DNA of 64,000 nucleotides from Arthrobacter sp. EPSL27 (GCF_001512305.1 NZ_LNUT01000005.1:1486932-1550931); one strand, 5' to 3'; shown: positions 40,407 to 48,182, counted from the stretch's first letter. Made by a program: numbers and translations. The notes: generated by a model not told the origin, from the letters alone.

Positions 40407-41513
40407 TCAGGCGTGCTGCCGGCTGCCCGGTTCGCCGGCGCCGGGGCGGGCCGCGTCGCCGTCCCTGCGAGGCGGGGCCGTGGTGGTCCGGACGATCAGC
40501 TGGTGCGGAGCCACCGTGGACCGCACTGACCCGGCCACGCCGTCCAGCTCGTCCAGCAACATCTTGGTGCCCAGTTCGGCCTGCTCATCGGGGCGCTGCC
40601 GGACCGTGGTGAGGCCCATGGCCTCGGAAAAGTCGTGGTCGTCGATCCCGATGACGGACAGGTCCCCGGGGACGCTCACTCCGGCCCGGGCGGCCTCGAA
40701 AATGACGCCCATGGCCATTTCGTCGGAGGCGCAGAAGATTGCGGTGGGTTTGGGGCCGGGCCGGTCCCAGAGCCGGCGGAAGGCATCCTGGCCACTGCGG
40801 ACGGTGAAGTCCCCCCACTCGTCCCATTCTTCCCGGACGGTCAGGCCGGCTTCTGCCATCACTTCCTGGAAGGCCCTGATCCGGACCCGCGGGACATCGA
40901 AATTGAGGTCGGTTTCGTCGTCGCCATGCAGGAGGGCGATCTCCGTGTGCCCGAGGCCGATCAGGTGCCGCACAGCAGTGGCCGCGGCGCCGTAGTCGTC
41001 GATCCCGATGTAGGGGCATTCCTCGACGTGCCCGCCGACCACCACCAGCGGGATGTCGATCTTCTGGAGGTGTTCGATTTCCTCGTGGGTGAGGGCCATA
41101 CAGAGGACCAGCAGCGCGTCGATCTGCTTGTAGACCATGGTCTTGCTGAAGAGCCGTTCGCGGTGGCTGCCGTGGCCGCCCAGATTGAACAGCGAGAGGT
41201 TGTACTGCCGGGCGTGGAGTTCCCGGTCCGCGCCCTCAATGGCTTTGGAGAAAAACCAGCGGCTGACAAACGGTGCCAGCACGCCGATGGTTCTGGTCCG
41301 GCCGGTGGCCAGCCCGGACGCCGAGGACGACGCGACGTAGCCCAAGGCCTCGGCGATGCCCAGGATTTTCTCCCGGGTGGCCGGCGAAACCCGGGGCAGG
41401 CCGCGGACGGCGCGGGACACGGTGGCGGTGGACACTCCGGCGGCGAGGGCTACGTCCTCGATGCTGACGCCGGAGTGGCCTCCGCGCTGCGCCCTGTCTG
41501 TTGTCTTTGCCAC
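40407..41513 (-). CDS. LacI-family transcriptional regulator
   Basis: A 368-residue LacI regulator. I start it at the GTG at 41513 (AKTTDRAQRG), which has AAGGGGAC upstream; the frame remains open above it. The helix-turn-helix is VSIEDVALAAGVSTATVSRAVRG, then LPRVSPATREKILGIAEALGYVAS with the hinge. The periplasmic-binding-protein-like domain follows (IGVLAPFVSRWFF, DIPLVVVGGHVEE, AIFCASDEMAMGVIFEAAR, VIGIDDHDFSEAMGLTTVRQ). It probably represses the adjacent sugar ABC operon through the operator at 45226-45239 and releases on binding the imported sugar. The palindromic repeat at 41606-41677 separates it from that operon. Confidence 0.92.
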   Translation of the reverse strand: MAKTTDRAQRGGHSGVSIEDVALAAGVSTATVSRAVRGLPRVSPATREKILGIAEALGYVASSSASGLATGRTRTIGVLAPFVSRWFFSKAIEGADRELHARQYNLSLFNLGGHGSHRERLFSKTMVYKQIDALLVLCMALTHEEIEHLQKIDIPLVVVGGHVEECPYIGIDDYGAAATAVRHLIGLGHTEIALLHGDDETDLNFDVPRVRIRAFQEVMAEAGLTVREEWDEWGDFTVRSGQDAFRRLWDRPGPKPTAIFCASDEMAMGVIFEAARAGVSVPGDLSVIGIDDHDFSEAMGLTTVRQRPDEQAELGTKMLLDELDGVAGSVRSTVAPHQLIVRTTTAPPRRDGDAARPGAGEPGSRQHA

Positions 41514-41605
41514 CGTGTCCCCTTGTCGACTGTCTCCCGAGGCAACCCGCGGCCTCCGAAGCCCTGCATCAGCTCGCCTCCCCACGGCAACCACTGCTCT
41601 TTCTA

Positions 41606-41677
41606 AAAGCAACGCGGGGTCAGTTGGCGCCCATAAACCCCCTCGGGATGGACGCTACGTGACCCCGCGTTCATTTG
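41606..41677. repeat. palindromic intergenic repeat, copy 2
   Basis: The same element as at 1197-1268 in the other orientation. AAAGCAACGCGGGGTCAG is identical to the reverse complement of copy 1, the interior GCCCATAAACCCC and GGATGG are kept, and TGACCCCGCGTT closes it. The arms here are imperfect inside (AGTTGG against CTACGT). Its right edge overlaps the stop codon of the small membrane protein at 41671. Confidence 0.85.
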
Positions 41678-41934
41678 CGCCGGGTTGCCGTCCTTCGGGG
41701 GAGGCGGCGGCGCAGCCGGATCAGGCCGTAGAGGGCCAGCACCATGGCCAGCAGCCCCAGCGCCCAGCCGAGGGCAGGCTGGCCGGTCAGCTCCATCCAG
41801 ACGGTGACCACGAACAGGACCAATGTCCAGAAGCCGAGGAGCCCGATGATGATGTCGAAGTCCTCGCCGGAGCGGACACGGCGGTGTTCGCTCCGGACGA
41901 GGCCTCGCTCTGGTTTGTTCATTGCTGCGGTCAC
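41671..41934 (-). CDS. Small two-helix membrane protein of the sugar ABC operon
   Basis: An 87-residue protein starting at a GTG that overlaps the permease stop (GTGA). Two predicted helices, DIIIGLLGFWTLVLFVVTVW and LGWALGLLAMVLALYGLIRL, are flanked by basic segments, the last being RRRLPRRTATRRK. I do not recognise a family. Its coupling to the permease suggests a helper of the transporter, but this is inference. The stop codon lies within the edge of the palindromic repeat. Confidence 0.8.
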   Translation of the reverse strand: MTAAMNKPERGLVRSEHRRVRSGEDFDIIIGLLGFWTLVLFVVTVWMELTGQPALGWALGLLAMVLALYGLIRLRRRLPRRTATRRK

Positions 41935-42818
41935 TTCACGGCGCCGGCCGTGAGGCCTGCGACAATCTTCCGTTGGAAGACGAGCACCAGGATGACCAGC
42001 GGGATCGTCACGATGGTTCCGGCGGCCATGATGGCCGTGTACGGAATCTGCTGCGGCTGGGCCCCGGCGAAGTTGGCAATGGCCACCGTCACCGGCTGGG
42101 TCGCGTCGTTAGAGAGCTGGCTGGCGATCAGGAACTCATTCCAGGAGGAGATGAAGGCCAGGATCGCCGTCGTGAAGATGGCAGGTGCCGCCAGCGGCAT
42201 GATCACCTTCCGGAATGCCTGCCCCTGGGTGCAGCCGTCCACGCGGGCGGCTTCCTCGAGCTCCCACGGCATTTCCCGGAAGAATGAGGTCATGGTGTAG
42301 ACCGTCAGCGGGAGCACGAAGGAGATGTTCGGAATAATCAGCGCCTGGTAGGTGCCGATCCAGCCGATGTTCGTGAACAGCTGGAACAGCGGCGTGATGA
42401 GGGCGACGCCCGGGAACATGGACGCGCCCAGGATGAAGCCCAGCACCAGGTACTTGAACCGGAAGTTCAGGCGTGCCAGGGCGTAAGCCGCGAACACGCC
42501 GAGCACCAGCGAAATCAGGGTCACGGTGACGCCGATGAACACACTGTTCAGGAGCGCCTGGCCGAACCTGTTGCCGAACGACGTGTCGAACGCCGTGATG
42601 AAGTTGTCCAGCGTCACGTGCGTGGGCAGGAGCGACGTGTCGTAGGTGTAGCCCACGTCGCGGAACGCCGTGACCACCATCCAATACGCCGGGGCGAGGC
42701 ACCAGACCAGGATGACGGCGGCGCTGACGTACGTGCGGACGCTCGCCCATTTCTCCCTGTTCTGGGCGGCTTTCCGGCCTTGGTCCTGCTTGGCCCGGAG
42801 TTCGGTCGCGGCGGTCAT
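41931..42818 (-). CDS. Carbohydrate ABC transporter permease (MalG type)
   Basis: A 295-residue permease with six predicted helices. The EAA loop for contact with the ATPase is PWELEEAARVDGCTQGQAFRKVIMPLAAPAI, typical of MalG-type CUT1 permeases, and AYALARLNFRFKYLVL precedes it. It forms the channel with the MalF-type protein and moves an oligosaccharide inward. Its start overlaps the MalF-type stop by 4 nt, and its stop overlaps the small membrane protein. No ATPase gene is in the operon, as in many actinobacteria that use a shared MsiK-type ATPase encoded elsewhere. Confidence 0.94.
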   Translation of the reverse strand: MTAATELRAKQDQGRKAAQNREKWASVRTYVSAAVILVWCLAPAYWMVVTAFRDVGYTYDTSLLPTHVTLDNFITAFDTSFGNRFGQALLNSVFIGVTVTLISLVLGVFAAYALARLNFRFKYLVLGFILGASMFPGVALITPLFQLFTNIGWIGTYQALIIPNISFVLPLTVYTMTSFFREMPWELEEAARVDGCTQGQAFRKVIMPLAAPAIFTTAILAFISSWNEFLIASQLSNDATQPVTVAIANFAGAQPQQIPYTAIMAAGTIVTIPLVILVLVFQRKIVAGLTAGAVK

Positions 42819-43852
42819 TTCTTCCCCTTACCTGCGCCGGTTTGCTGCTCCACTACGTTCGCTCCGAGGAAGCGGACGAAGATGAAGGCCACAATGAAGA
42901 TGATGATGAAAGTGATGGTGGACAGGGCTGCGGCCGAGTTGAAGCCTTGCCTGATCTGGTTGACCACCAGGATGGAGAGCGTGGTGGTGTTGTTGGAGCC
43001 TTCCGTCAGGATGTACGGGAGGTCGAACATGCGCAGCGCATCGAGGGTGCGGAACAGGATCGCGACCATCAGCGCAGGCTTCACCAGCGGCAGGGTGATC
43101 ATTCGGAACCGCTGCCAGGCGGTGGCGCCGTCCACCTTGGCCGCCTCGTAGACCTCGGCGGGGATCATCTGCAGGCCGGCCAGGATCAGCAGCGCCATAA
43201 ACGGCGTCGTTTTCCAGGTGTCGGCGATGATGACGGCCCACCGGGCCGGGATCTCGCTGCCCGTCCACAGGATGGTGGTGTTGAACAGCTTGTTGCCGAT
43301 GCCTTCAAAGGCGAAGATGAACAGCCACAGCTGGGCCGTGACGGCGGTGGGGATGGCCCACGGAACCAGCACGGCCGCGCGGACCAGGCTGCGGCCGCGG
43401 AAGGTGCGGGCCATGATGATGGCCATCCAGAAACCGAGGACCGTCTCCAGGGTCACCGTGACGATGGTGAAGTAGAACGTGGTTCCCGTGGCGGACCAGA
43501 ACTGCGAACCGAGGGTGCCCGGCGGGCAGGCCACGGTTCCGCCGCCCGGGGCGGCGCACTGCTGGAACAGCCAGTTGGTGTAGTTGGAGAACCCGGCCGG
43601 GCCGCCGGCGGTGAACAGCCCGGTGACGGGGTCAAGGCCGGCGTCCTTCTGGAACGACATCACGATGGCGCTGATGATCGGGTAGACGATCACGATCGCC
43701 AGCGCCACGATGGTCGGGGCCAGGAGCCATGAGGCCCACTTGCCCTGGCTCGCTATCGCATTGTCCTCCCCCACGCCCTTGGGGCCGTGGTGGATCGGGG
43801 TACCGCCCGACGCCGGTCCTTTGACCGGCGTCGGGCCCAATTCGGTTGCCAT
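42815..43852 (-). CDS. Carbohydrate ABC transporter permease (MalF type)
   Basis: A 345-residue permease. I use the ATG at 43852 (ATELGPTPVKGP), 7 nt after the binding-protein stop; the frame is open further up only within the binding-protein gene. An N-terminal polar tail is followed by helix WASWLLAPTIVALAIVIVYPI, an extracellular loop with two cysteines (QQCAAPGGGTVACPPG), and the EAA loop PAEVYEAAKVDGATAWQRFRMITLPLVKPAL. It pairs with the MalG-type permease. The cysteine-bearing loop near residue 80-100 is an uncommon detail and could hold a disulfide. Confidence 0.94.
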   Translation of the reverse strand: MATELGPTPVKGPASGGTPIHHGPKGVGEDNAIASQGKWASWLLAPTIVALAIVIVYPIISAIVMSFQKDAGLDPVTGLFTAGGPAGFSNYTNWLFQQCAAPGGGTVACPPGTLGSQFWSATGTTFYFTIVTVTLETVLGFWMAIIMARTFRGRSLVRAAVLVPWAIPTAVTAQLWLFIFAFEGIGNKLFNTTILWTGSEIPARWAVIIADTWKTTPFMALLILAGLQMIPAEVYEAAKVDGATAWQRFRMITLPLVKPALMVAILFRTLDALRMFDLPYILTEGSNNTTTLSILVVNQIRQGFNSAAALSTITFIIIFIVAFIFVRFLGANVVEQQTGAGKGKK

Positions 43853-43859
43853 GGTGGGG

Positions 43860-45140
43860 CTACTGTCCCGCGCTAGCGGACTCGATGGACTTCTGCATGT
43901 CGGACAGCGCCGCATCCACGGACTTCTCGCCCTTGATGGCAGAGTAGGCGTTTTCCTGGATGGCCTTGGTGACCGCCGGGTAGAACGGGGTGACCGGACG
44001 CGGCTCGGCGTTCTCGATGGAGGTCTTCAGAACCGGCAGGTACGGCAGCTTGGTAACGAGCTCCTGGTCGTCGTAGAGCGCGCCAAGGACCGGGGCCAGG
44101 GAGCCCTGGGTGGCGTAGAACTTCTGGGTTTCTTCGGAGGTGAGGAACTTCAGGAAGTCCAGGGCGGTGGCCTTGTTCTTGGAGTAGACGCTCATGCCGG
44201 CGCTGTGTCCGCCGAGGGTCGAGGCGCCGGGGCCGTCCTTGCCGGGCAGGGCGGTCATGCCCAGGACGTCCTTGACCTTGGACGAGCCTTCCGTCACGGC
44301 CAGGTTGTAGACGTACGGCCAGTTGCGGTGGAAGAGGAGCTTGCCGTCCTGGAAGGCCTGGCGGCCCTGTTCCTCCTGGAAGGTGATGGCTTCCTTGGGG
44401 ATGCTGCCGTCGGCGTAGGCTGAGGCCAGGTTCTCAAGGCCTTCCTTGGCTTCCGGGGTGTTAAGGTTCGGCTTGCCCTCGGCGTCGAGCACGGCGCCGC
44501 CGGCGGAGTTGATGGCCTCGGACGTGTTCACCGTGAGGCCCTCGTACTTGGCGTACTGGCCGGCGAAGCAACCGATGCCGTTTTCCTCGGCGATGGTGCA
44601 CATGCCCATCATTTCGTCCCAGGTCTTGGGCGCCGTGGGGACCAGGTCCTTGCGGTAGTAGAGGATGCCGCCGTCGGAGTTCTGCGGGGCCGCGTACAGC
44701 GTGCCCTTGTAGGAGGCACTCTCAACCGTGGGCTTCAGCATGGCGGAGGTGTCCAGCGCCATCTTGTCCTTTAGCGGCTGCAGCCAGCCCTTGGCGGCGA
44801 ACTCTGCAGTCCAGACAACGTCGACGCTCACAACGTCGTAGTTGGCGTTCTTGGCCTGGAAGTTCTGGACCAGGTCATCGTGCTGCTGGTCGGCCTGGTC
44901 GGTCTGCTCCTTGAACGTCACCTTCTCGTCCGGGTGGGCTGCATTCCACTTTTCGATCAGCGGCCGGACCACGTTGCTGTTGTCCTTGCCCTGGACGTAC
45001 GTGATGGGTCCGCGGCCGTCGAGGCCCTGTTCGGCGTCGGAGCCGGCGGTGGTGCCGCCCCCTCCGCCGCCGCAGGCGGAGAGAGTCAGGGCCAAGACGC
45101 CTGCTGTGGCGACGGGAAGTAGGAACTTCGGTGTTTTCAT
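43860..45140 (-). CDS. Sugar ABC transporter substrate-binding lipoprotein
   Basis: A 426-residue extracellular binding protein. The ATG at 45140 has GAGGAG 8 nt upstream; the longer open frame above it lacks this. The lipoprotein signal peptide ends in the lipobox LTLSAC, followed by a glycine-rich GGGGGG spacer. The mature part is a cluster 1 solute-binding protein (NVVRPLIEKWNAAHPDEKVTF, AAPQNSDGGILYYRKDLV, FQDGKLLFHRNWPYVYN, GHSAGMSVYSKNKATALDFLKFL). It captures a sugar, probably a di- or oligosaccharide, for the two permeases. It is the first gene of the operon, with a LacI operator and CRP-like site upstream. Confidence 0.94.
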   Translation of the reverse strand: MKTPKFLLPVATAGVLALTLSACGGGGGGTTAGSDAEQGLDGRGPITYVQGKDNSNVVRPLIEKWNAAHPDEKVTFKEQTDQADQQHDDLVQNFQAKNANYDVVSVDVVWTAEFAAKGWLQPLKDKMALDTSAMLKPTVESASYKGTLYAAPQNSDGGILYYRKDLVPTAPKTWDEMMGMCTIAEENGIGCFAGQYAKYEGLTVNTSEAINSAGGAVLDAEGKPNLNTPEAKEGLENLASAYADGSIPKEAITFQEEQGRQAFQDGKLLFHRNWPYVYNLAVTEGSSKVKDVLGMTALPGKDGPGASTLGGHSAGMSVYSKNKATALDFLKFLTSEETQKFYATQGSLAPVLGALYDDQELVTKLPYLPVLKTSIENAEPRPVTPFYPAVTKAIQENAYSAIKGEKSVDAALSDMQKSIESASAGQ

Positions 45141-45187
45141 ACTGGGGGCTCCTCGCTGAGTACCGGACAAAAAACGGCGGTGCGTTG

Positions 45188-45203
45188 TGTGGTGCCCCTC
45201 ACA
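45188..45203. promoter_or_regulatory. CRP/GlxR-like palindrome
   Basis: TGTGG-N6-TCACA, 9 of 10 consensus positions, between the promoter and the start of the sugar ABC operon. On the minus strand it follows the presumed -10 TACTGT directly. Confidence 0.5.
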
Positions 45204-45225
45204 GTAATCAACAGTAAGTGAGGAA

Positions 45226-45239
45226 TGCAAGCGTTTACA
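45226..45239. promoter_or_regulatory. LacI-family operator
   Basis: TGCAAGCGTTTACA, an exact match to the LacI-family pattern TGnAAnCGnTTnCA. On the minus strand it overlaps the likely -35 TTGCAT, with TTACTG about 17 bp further as -10. The adjacent LacI regulator (40407-41513) is the probable ligand. Confidence 0.75.
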
Positions 45240-45371
45240 TCGAACCTTTACGGAAAGGAGACCCTTGCCCCGGGCGCGTTTTTGTGTCCTGATCCGCGCC
45301 GAACCGGGCCCTGCGCGCCGTTCTGCGCGCCGGGCCGGGCTTCAGAAATATTGCCGGAACCTCACCACGGA

Positions 45372-45983
45372 TCAGCGGACCCGCTCAACCCGCCCGAACC
45401 GTGAGCGCGCACCGGAGGCGATGTGGATGAGCACCGGGGTGCGCTTGCCGAGCGCGACGTCGAGGGCTTCCACGAGGAGCGAGACCTCTTCGGCGAGCCG
45501 GTGCGGGGCCACGCCCTGGCGGGGCTGGATCCTGATTTTCAGGGCCGGTTCGCCGCGGAATTCGTAGGTGGCAACCGTGGTGCCGGCCAGGTCGGGACGG
45601 TCCGCCAGGGCGGCCCGGATTGCCTGCTCGGCCACGCCGCTGCCGATCCGGACATTGCCGGGCACGTCGCCCGGATCCTCCTCGGAGACGAGCAGGCTGG
45701 TGCGCCCCTTGCCCTGCTGGGCAACCCAGGCCACCATCGCCCCCACCACAAGGAGCAGCAAAAGGACCACCACAATCCAGAGCCAGCTCTCCGGACGCCC
45801 CGGGAAGCGCGTGCGCTCAAACAGGTCCTGCCAGAGGCTCCAGACGCCGCCGGCCCAGGTTTTCCACCAGATTCCGGCTGCAGGCACCGTCGCGAGGACG
45901 ATGAGCAGGATTCCGATGGCCAGGAGCTTGGCGCCGAGGATGCCGATCAGGATGCGGTTGAGGATTCTGGGGGTGCCGTTCAT
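45372..45983 (-). CDS. AmaP-like membrane protein of the Asp23 operon
   Basis: A 203-residue protein with two predicted helices, LLAIGILLIVLATVPAAG and WIVVVLLLLLVVGAMVAWVA, and a cytoplasmic C-terminal domain (RTSLLVSEEDPGDVPGNVRIGSGVAEQAIRAAL). This is the topology of alkaline-shock membrane anchor proteins, which tether Asp23 to the membrane. The C-terminal part has its own Asp23-like sheet pattern. It is the last of five genes that all overlap by 4 nt; its ATG overlaps the stop of the gene before it. The role is inferred from this context. Confidence 0.8.
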   Translation of the reverse strand: MNGTPRILNRILIGILGAKLLAIGILLIVLATVPAAGIWWKTWAGGVWSLWQDLFERTRFPGRPESWLWIVVVLLLLLVVGAMVAWVAQQGKGRTSLLVSEEDPGDVPGNVRIGSGVAEQAIRAALADRPDLAGTTVATYEFRGEPALKIRIQPRQGVAPHRLAEEVSLLVEALDVALGKRTPVLIHIASGARSRFGRVERVR

Positions 45984-46663
45984 GCGCCCACCACCCCCGA
46001 CGGGGCGACGTTAATCCGCACGGCCGGCGCCGGGTCCAGGCCCATGTCCCGGAGTTCACCCTCGACGGCGGCGCGGACGGCATCCGCCTCCAGCGGCACC
46101 CCTGAGGTGGGACGGACATTGACGTCGACGTGCTGCCGGGCCACTGTCACCATGACCTGCTCCTGGCTTACATTGACGGCCACGCGTGCCCGGCGCGCCA
46201 GCGCGGAGGCAATGACCTCGTCGTCCACCACCACGGCCGCCCGGCGGTCCCGCAGGACATGGCGTGCGCGCCTCCCGGGGAGCACCGCGTTCAGGAAAAA
46301 GAACAGGCCGGCCATGGCCAGCACCGCGCCCAGGACACCCAGCAGGAGCGGCGGGACACCGGCGGGGAGCGCCACCAGCTGCTCCGCTGCGGTCTCCGGA
46401 TCCACGAGCCAGGGTGGCTGGCCGAAGGCACGGACCGCCGTTTCCAGAAGGGCATAGCCGCACAGCGCCGCCACCAGGACAGCGGCGATAATGGAGGCCA
46501 CGGCCCGGGAGGAGTGCGTTTCCCGGCGGAGGATGTCGTCCTTGCGGGGATCTGCCGGTGCCTGCCGCGCCGCCGTGTCAAGGGCGGCGCCGCCGGGGGC
46601 GGCGCTCGGCGGGGGCGGGACGTTGCCGCCGGGGATGGCGCCGTGTTCGGAGTTATGCCTCAA
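45980..46663 (-). CDS. DUF6286-like membrane protein of the Asp23 operon
   Basis: A 227-residue protein. A polar N-terminus of about 50 residues is followed by a helix (AVASIIAAVLVAALCGYALL), a second helix (LLLGVLGAVLAMAGLFFFLNAVLPG) and a C-terminal domain (VVVDDEVIASALARRARVAVNVSQEQVMVTVA, then VNVRPTSGVPLEADAVRAAVEGEL) resembling the Asp23 alkaline-shock fold. It is probably another membrane-bound partner of the Asp23 proteins. It overlaps both neighbours by 4 nt. The family name is tentative. Confidence 0.72.
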   Translation of the reverse strand: MRHNSEHGAIPGGNVPPPPSAAPGGAALDTAARQAPADPRKDDILRRETHSSRAVASIIAAVLVAALCGYALLETAVRAFGQPPWLVDPETAAEQLVALPAGVPPLLLGVLGAVLAMAGLFFFLNAVLPGRRARHVLRDRRAAVVVDDEVIASALARRARVAVNVSQEQVMVTVARQHVDVNVRPTSGVPLEADAVRAAVEGELRDMGLDPAPAVRINVAPSGVVGA

Positions 46664-47040
46664 TGGACGCGCGCCCCTTCCTTCATGCTGGCCCCGCCGA
46701 TCCGGATGTCCACCCGGCTCAGCCGGGCACCGCTCAGCTGCGTCACCCGATCCAGGATTTCGGCCTTGGCGGCCACGGCCCGGTCCCAGATGGAACCGCC
46801 GGAGCCCGCCACCCGTCCGGCGTCGCGCAGGACTGTGGCCAGCGGGGGGACGGTGATGGGAGCGACGAGGGACAGGGCCAGCAGCCCGTCGTCGTCGGAC
46901 CAGTCAGCGCGGACGTCATGCGGCGCGACGCCGAGGGCTTCCGCGGCGGCAGCCTTGGCCACGCTGCTGAGCGCCTGGGTGCTGATCCGGGTGTGCCCGG
47001 ACATCGGGGCGGTCCGGGCGGCGCCGGCGTGGCCGCTCAT
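46660..47040 (-). CDS. Asp23-like small protein
   Basis: A 126-residue soluble protein: RISTQALSSVAKAAAAEALGVAPHDVRADWSDDDGLLALSLVAP, then TVLRDAGRVAGSGGSIWDRAVAAKAEILDRVTQLSGARLSRVDIRIGG. The order of helix, strand and long helix, and the SRVDIRI ending, resemble Asp23/Gls24 proteins, though no exact family motif is visible. Within this operon it is the second of the soluble Asp23-type members. Both ends overlap neighbouring genes by 4 nt. The start could also be the in-frame ATG 12 codons in. Confidence 0.7.
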   Translation of the reverse strand: MSGHAGAARTAPMSGHTRISTQALSSVAKAAAAEALGVAPHDVRADWSDDDGLLALSLVAPITVPPLATVLRDAGRVAGSGGSIWDRAVAAKAEILDRVTQLSGARLSRVDIRIGGASMKEGARVH

Positions 47041-47228
47041 GAGGAGGAACGCCGGCCTGAGAGGGCGTCGAGCACGCTGCGCAGGTCCAGTTTCCCTTCC
47101 GCGGCGCGGCCCAGGAGGGCACCGATTCCCATGAACAGCAGGGCGCCGAGGAATCCCCAGACGCCGAACTGGAAGGACATGAATGCCACAAAGGCACCGG
47201 CGGCGATGCCCACCACGGTCAGACTCAC
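47037..47228 (-). CDS. DUF2273-like small membrane protein
   Basis: A 63-residue protein with one long hydrophobic region, VVGIAAGAFVAFMSFQFGVWGFLGALLFMGIGALLG, long enough for two short helices, and a polar C-terminus (RAAEGKLDLRSVLDALSGRRSSS). Small proteins of this build accompany Asp23 and AmaP in Gram-positive operons. It overlaps both neighbours by 4 nt (ATGA). Its function is unknown. Confidence 0.8.
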   Translation of the reverse strand: MSLTVVGIAAGAFVAFMSFQFGVWGFLGALLFMGIGALLGRAAEGKLDLRSVLDALSGRRSSS

Positions 47229-47683
47229 TGGATTACCTCTCTCGCGGGCCGGGTCTCGGCCGGGGTGCCGGGCTTTGCCGGGCCGGGCACGTAGACGTCG
47301 TTGATCTCGATGTTGACTTCGATCACCTGGAGCCCCACGAGTTCCTCGACAGACGCATAGACGGCGGCGCGGATCTGGTCTGCCAGGGCGTGCAGGGGTG
47401 TGCCGTACAGGGCCACCAGGTCGATGTCCACGGCCACCTGGGTTTCCCCGACCTCGGCACGGACACCGGCGGCGTGGTCGGTGCTGCCCACCGCGTCACG
47501 GAAGGCGCCGAGCGCACGGGACGGGCCCGAGCCCAAGGAGTAGACGCCGGGGACGGAGCGGGCGGCGATGCCCGCAACCTTCGCGACGGCGGTTTCGGAA
47601 ATGACGGTGCGTCCGGTGCCTGGCTGCGGCTCGGCCGGGCCGGGCACCGGGGCCGCTGCGGGCTGAGGATTCGGGTATTCCAT
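47225..47683 (-). CDS. Asp23/Gls24-family envelope stress protein
   Basis: A 152-residue protein with the family core: TVISETAVAKVAGIAARSVPGVYSLG, VAVDIDLVALYGTPLHALADQIRAAVYASVEELVGLQVIEVNIEINDV. A proline-rich N-terminus of about 25 residues precedes it. Asp23 proteins coat the inner face of the membrane by binding AmaP and respond to cell-envelope stress. It is the first gene of the five-gene operon, which runs toward lower coordinates. Alternative starts are unlikely, as the ATG has GGGGGA upstream. Confidence 0.92.
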   Translation of the reverse strand: MEYPNPQPAAAPVPGPAEPQPGTGRTVISETAVAKVAGIAARSVPGVYSLGSGPSRALGAFRDAVGSTDHAAGVRAEVGETQVAVDIDLVALYGTPLHALADQIRAAVYASVEELVGLQVIEVNIEINDVYVPGPAKPGTPAETRPAREVIQ

Positions 47684-47765
47684 GAGGCACTCCCCCTTCT
47701 CTTTGGAACCACCCTAATACGTGCCCCGGCCAGGGGTCCCGGTCCCGGGCAGGCGGCGTCCGGTT

Positions 47766-47803
47766 AAAAGAAGAAAAGCACCAGTTCTCAAAGAACTGAT
47801 GCT
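47766..47803 (-). terminator. Rho-independent terminator of the tRNA operon
   Basis: On the minus strand a 12-bp stem (AGCATCAGTTCT with AGAACTGGTGCT, one G-T pair) with a 3-nt loop, followed by TTTTCTTCTTTT. It directly follows the tRNA-Phe gene. Confidence 0.9.
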
Positions 47804-47809
47804 TCCCAG

Positions 47810-47885
47810 TGGTGGCTCCGACCGGCGTCGATCCGGTGACCTTTCGATTTTCAGTCGAACGCTCTACCAACTGAGCTACAGAGCC
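47810..47885 (-). tRNA. tRNA-Phe (GAA), CCA encoded
   Basis: The minus strand folds into a cloverleaf beginning GGCTCTGTAGCTCAG and ending GGAGCCA-CCA. The anticodon loop CTGAAAA gives anticodon GAA. The D and T arms are canonical (GTTGGTAGAGC and GGATCGACGCC). The mature part is 73 nt plus encoded CCA. Confidence 0.96.
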
Positions 47886-47933
47886 TAGGTGACGTGTCAC
47901 CTTGAGAGCCGGAATTTCTTCTGGCAATCAGAG

Positions 47934-48007
47934 CGACCCTGACGGGACTTGAACCCGCGACCTCCGCCGTGACAGGGCGGCGCGCTAACCAACTGCGCTA
48001 CAGGGCC
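47934..48007 (-). tRNA. tRNA-Asp (GTC)
   Basis: The minus strand begins GGCCCTGTAGCGCAG and its anticodon loop CTGTCAC gives GTC. The T arm contains GGGTTCAAGTCCC and the acceptor closes with CAGGGTC plus discriminator G. 74 nt, CCA not encoded. Confidence 0.96.
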
Positions 48008-48109
48008 TTGCGTTTACTGCTGTTCTTGCTTCTTGCAGTATCGCTACCGCAATTTTTCAAGGCCTTTAGCCTACCAGACTTTTACATCCGCTTTGACCAG
48101 TTCCTTGCG

Positions 48110-48182
48110 TACCCCCAACGGGATTCGAACCCGTGCCGCCGCCGTGAAAGGGCGGTGTCCTAGGCCGCTAGACGATGGGGGC
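48110..48182 (-). tRNA. tRNA-Glu (TTC)
   Basis: The minus strand begins GCCCCCATCGTCTAGC; the anticodon loop CTTTCAC gives TTC. The acceptor ends with GGGGGT plus A; the first pair is a G-U pair, as often in this tRNA. 73 nt, CCA not encoded. It is the first of three tRNAs in one transcript. Confidence 0.96.
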
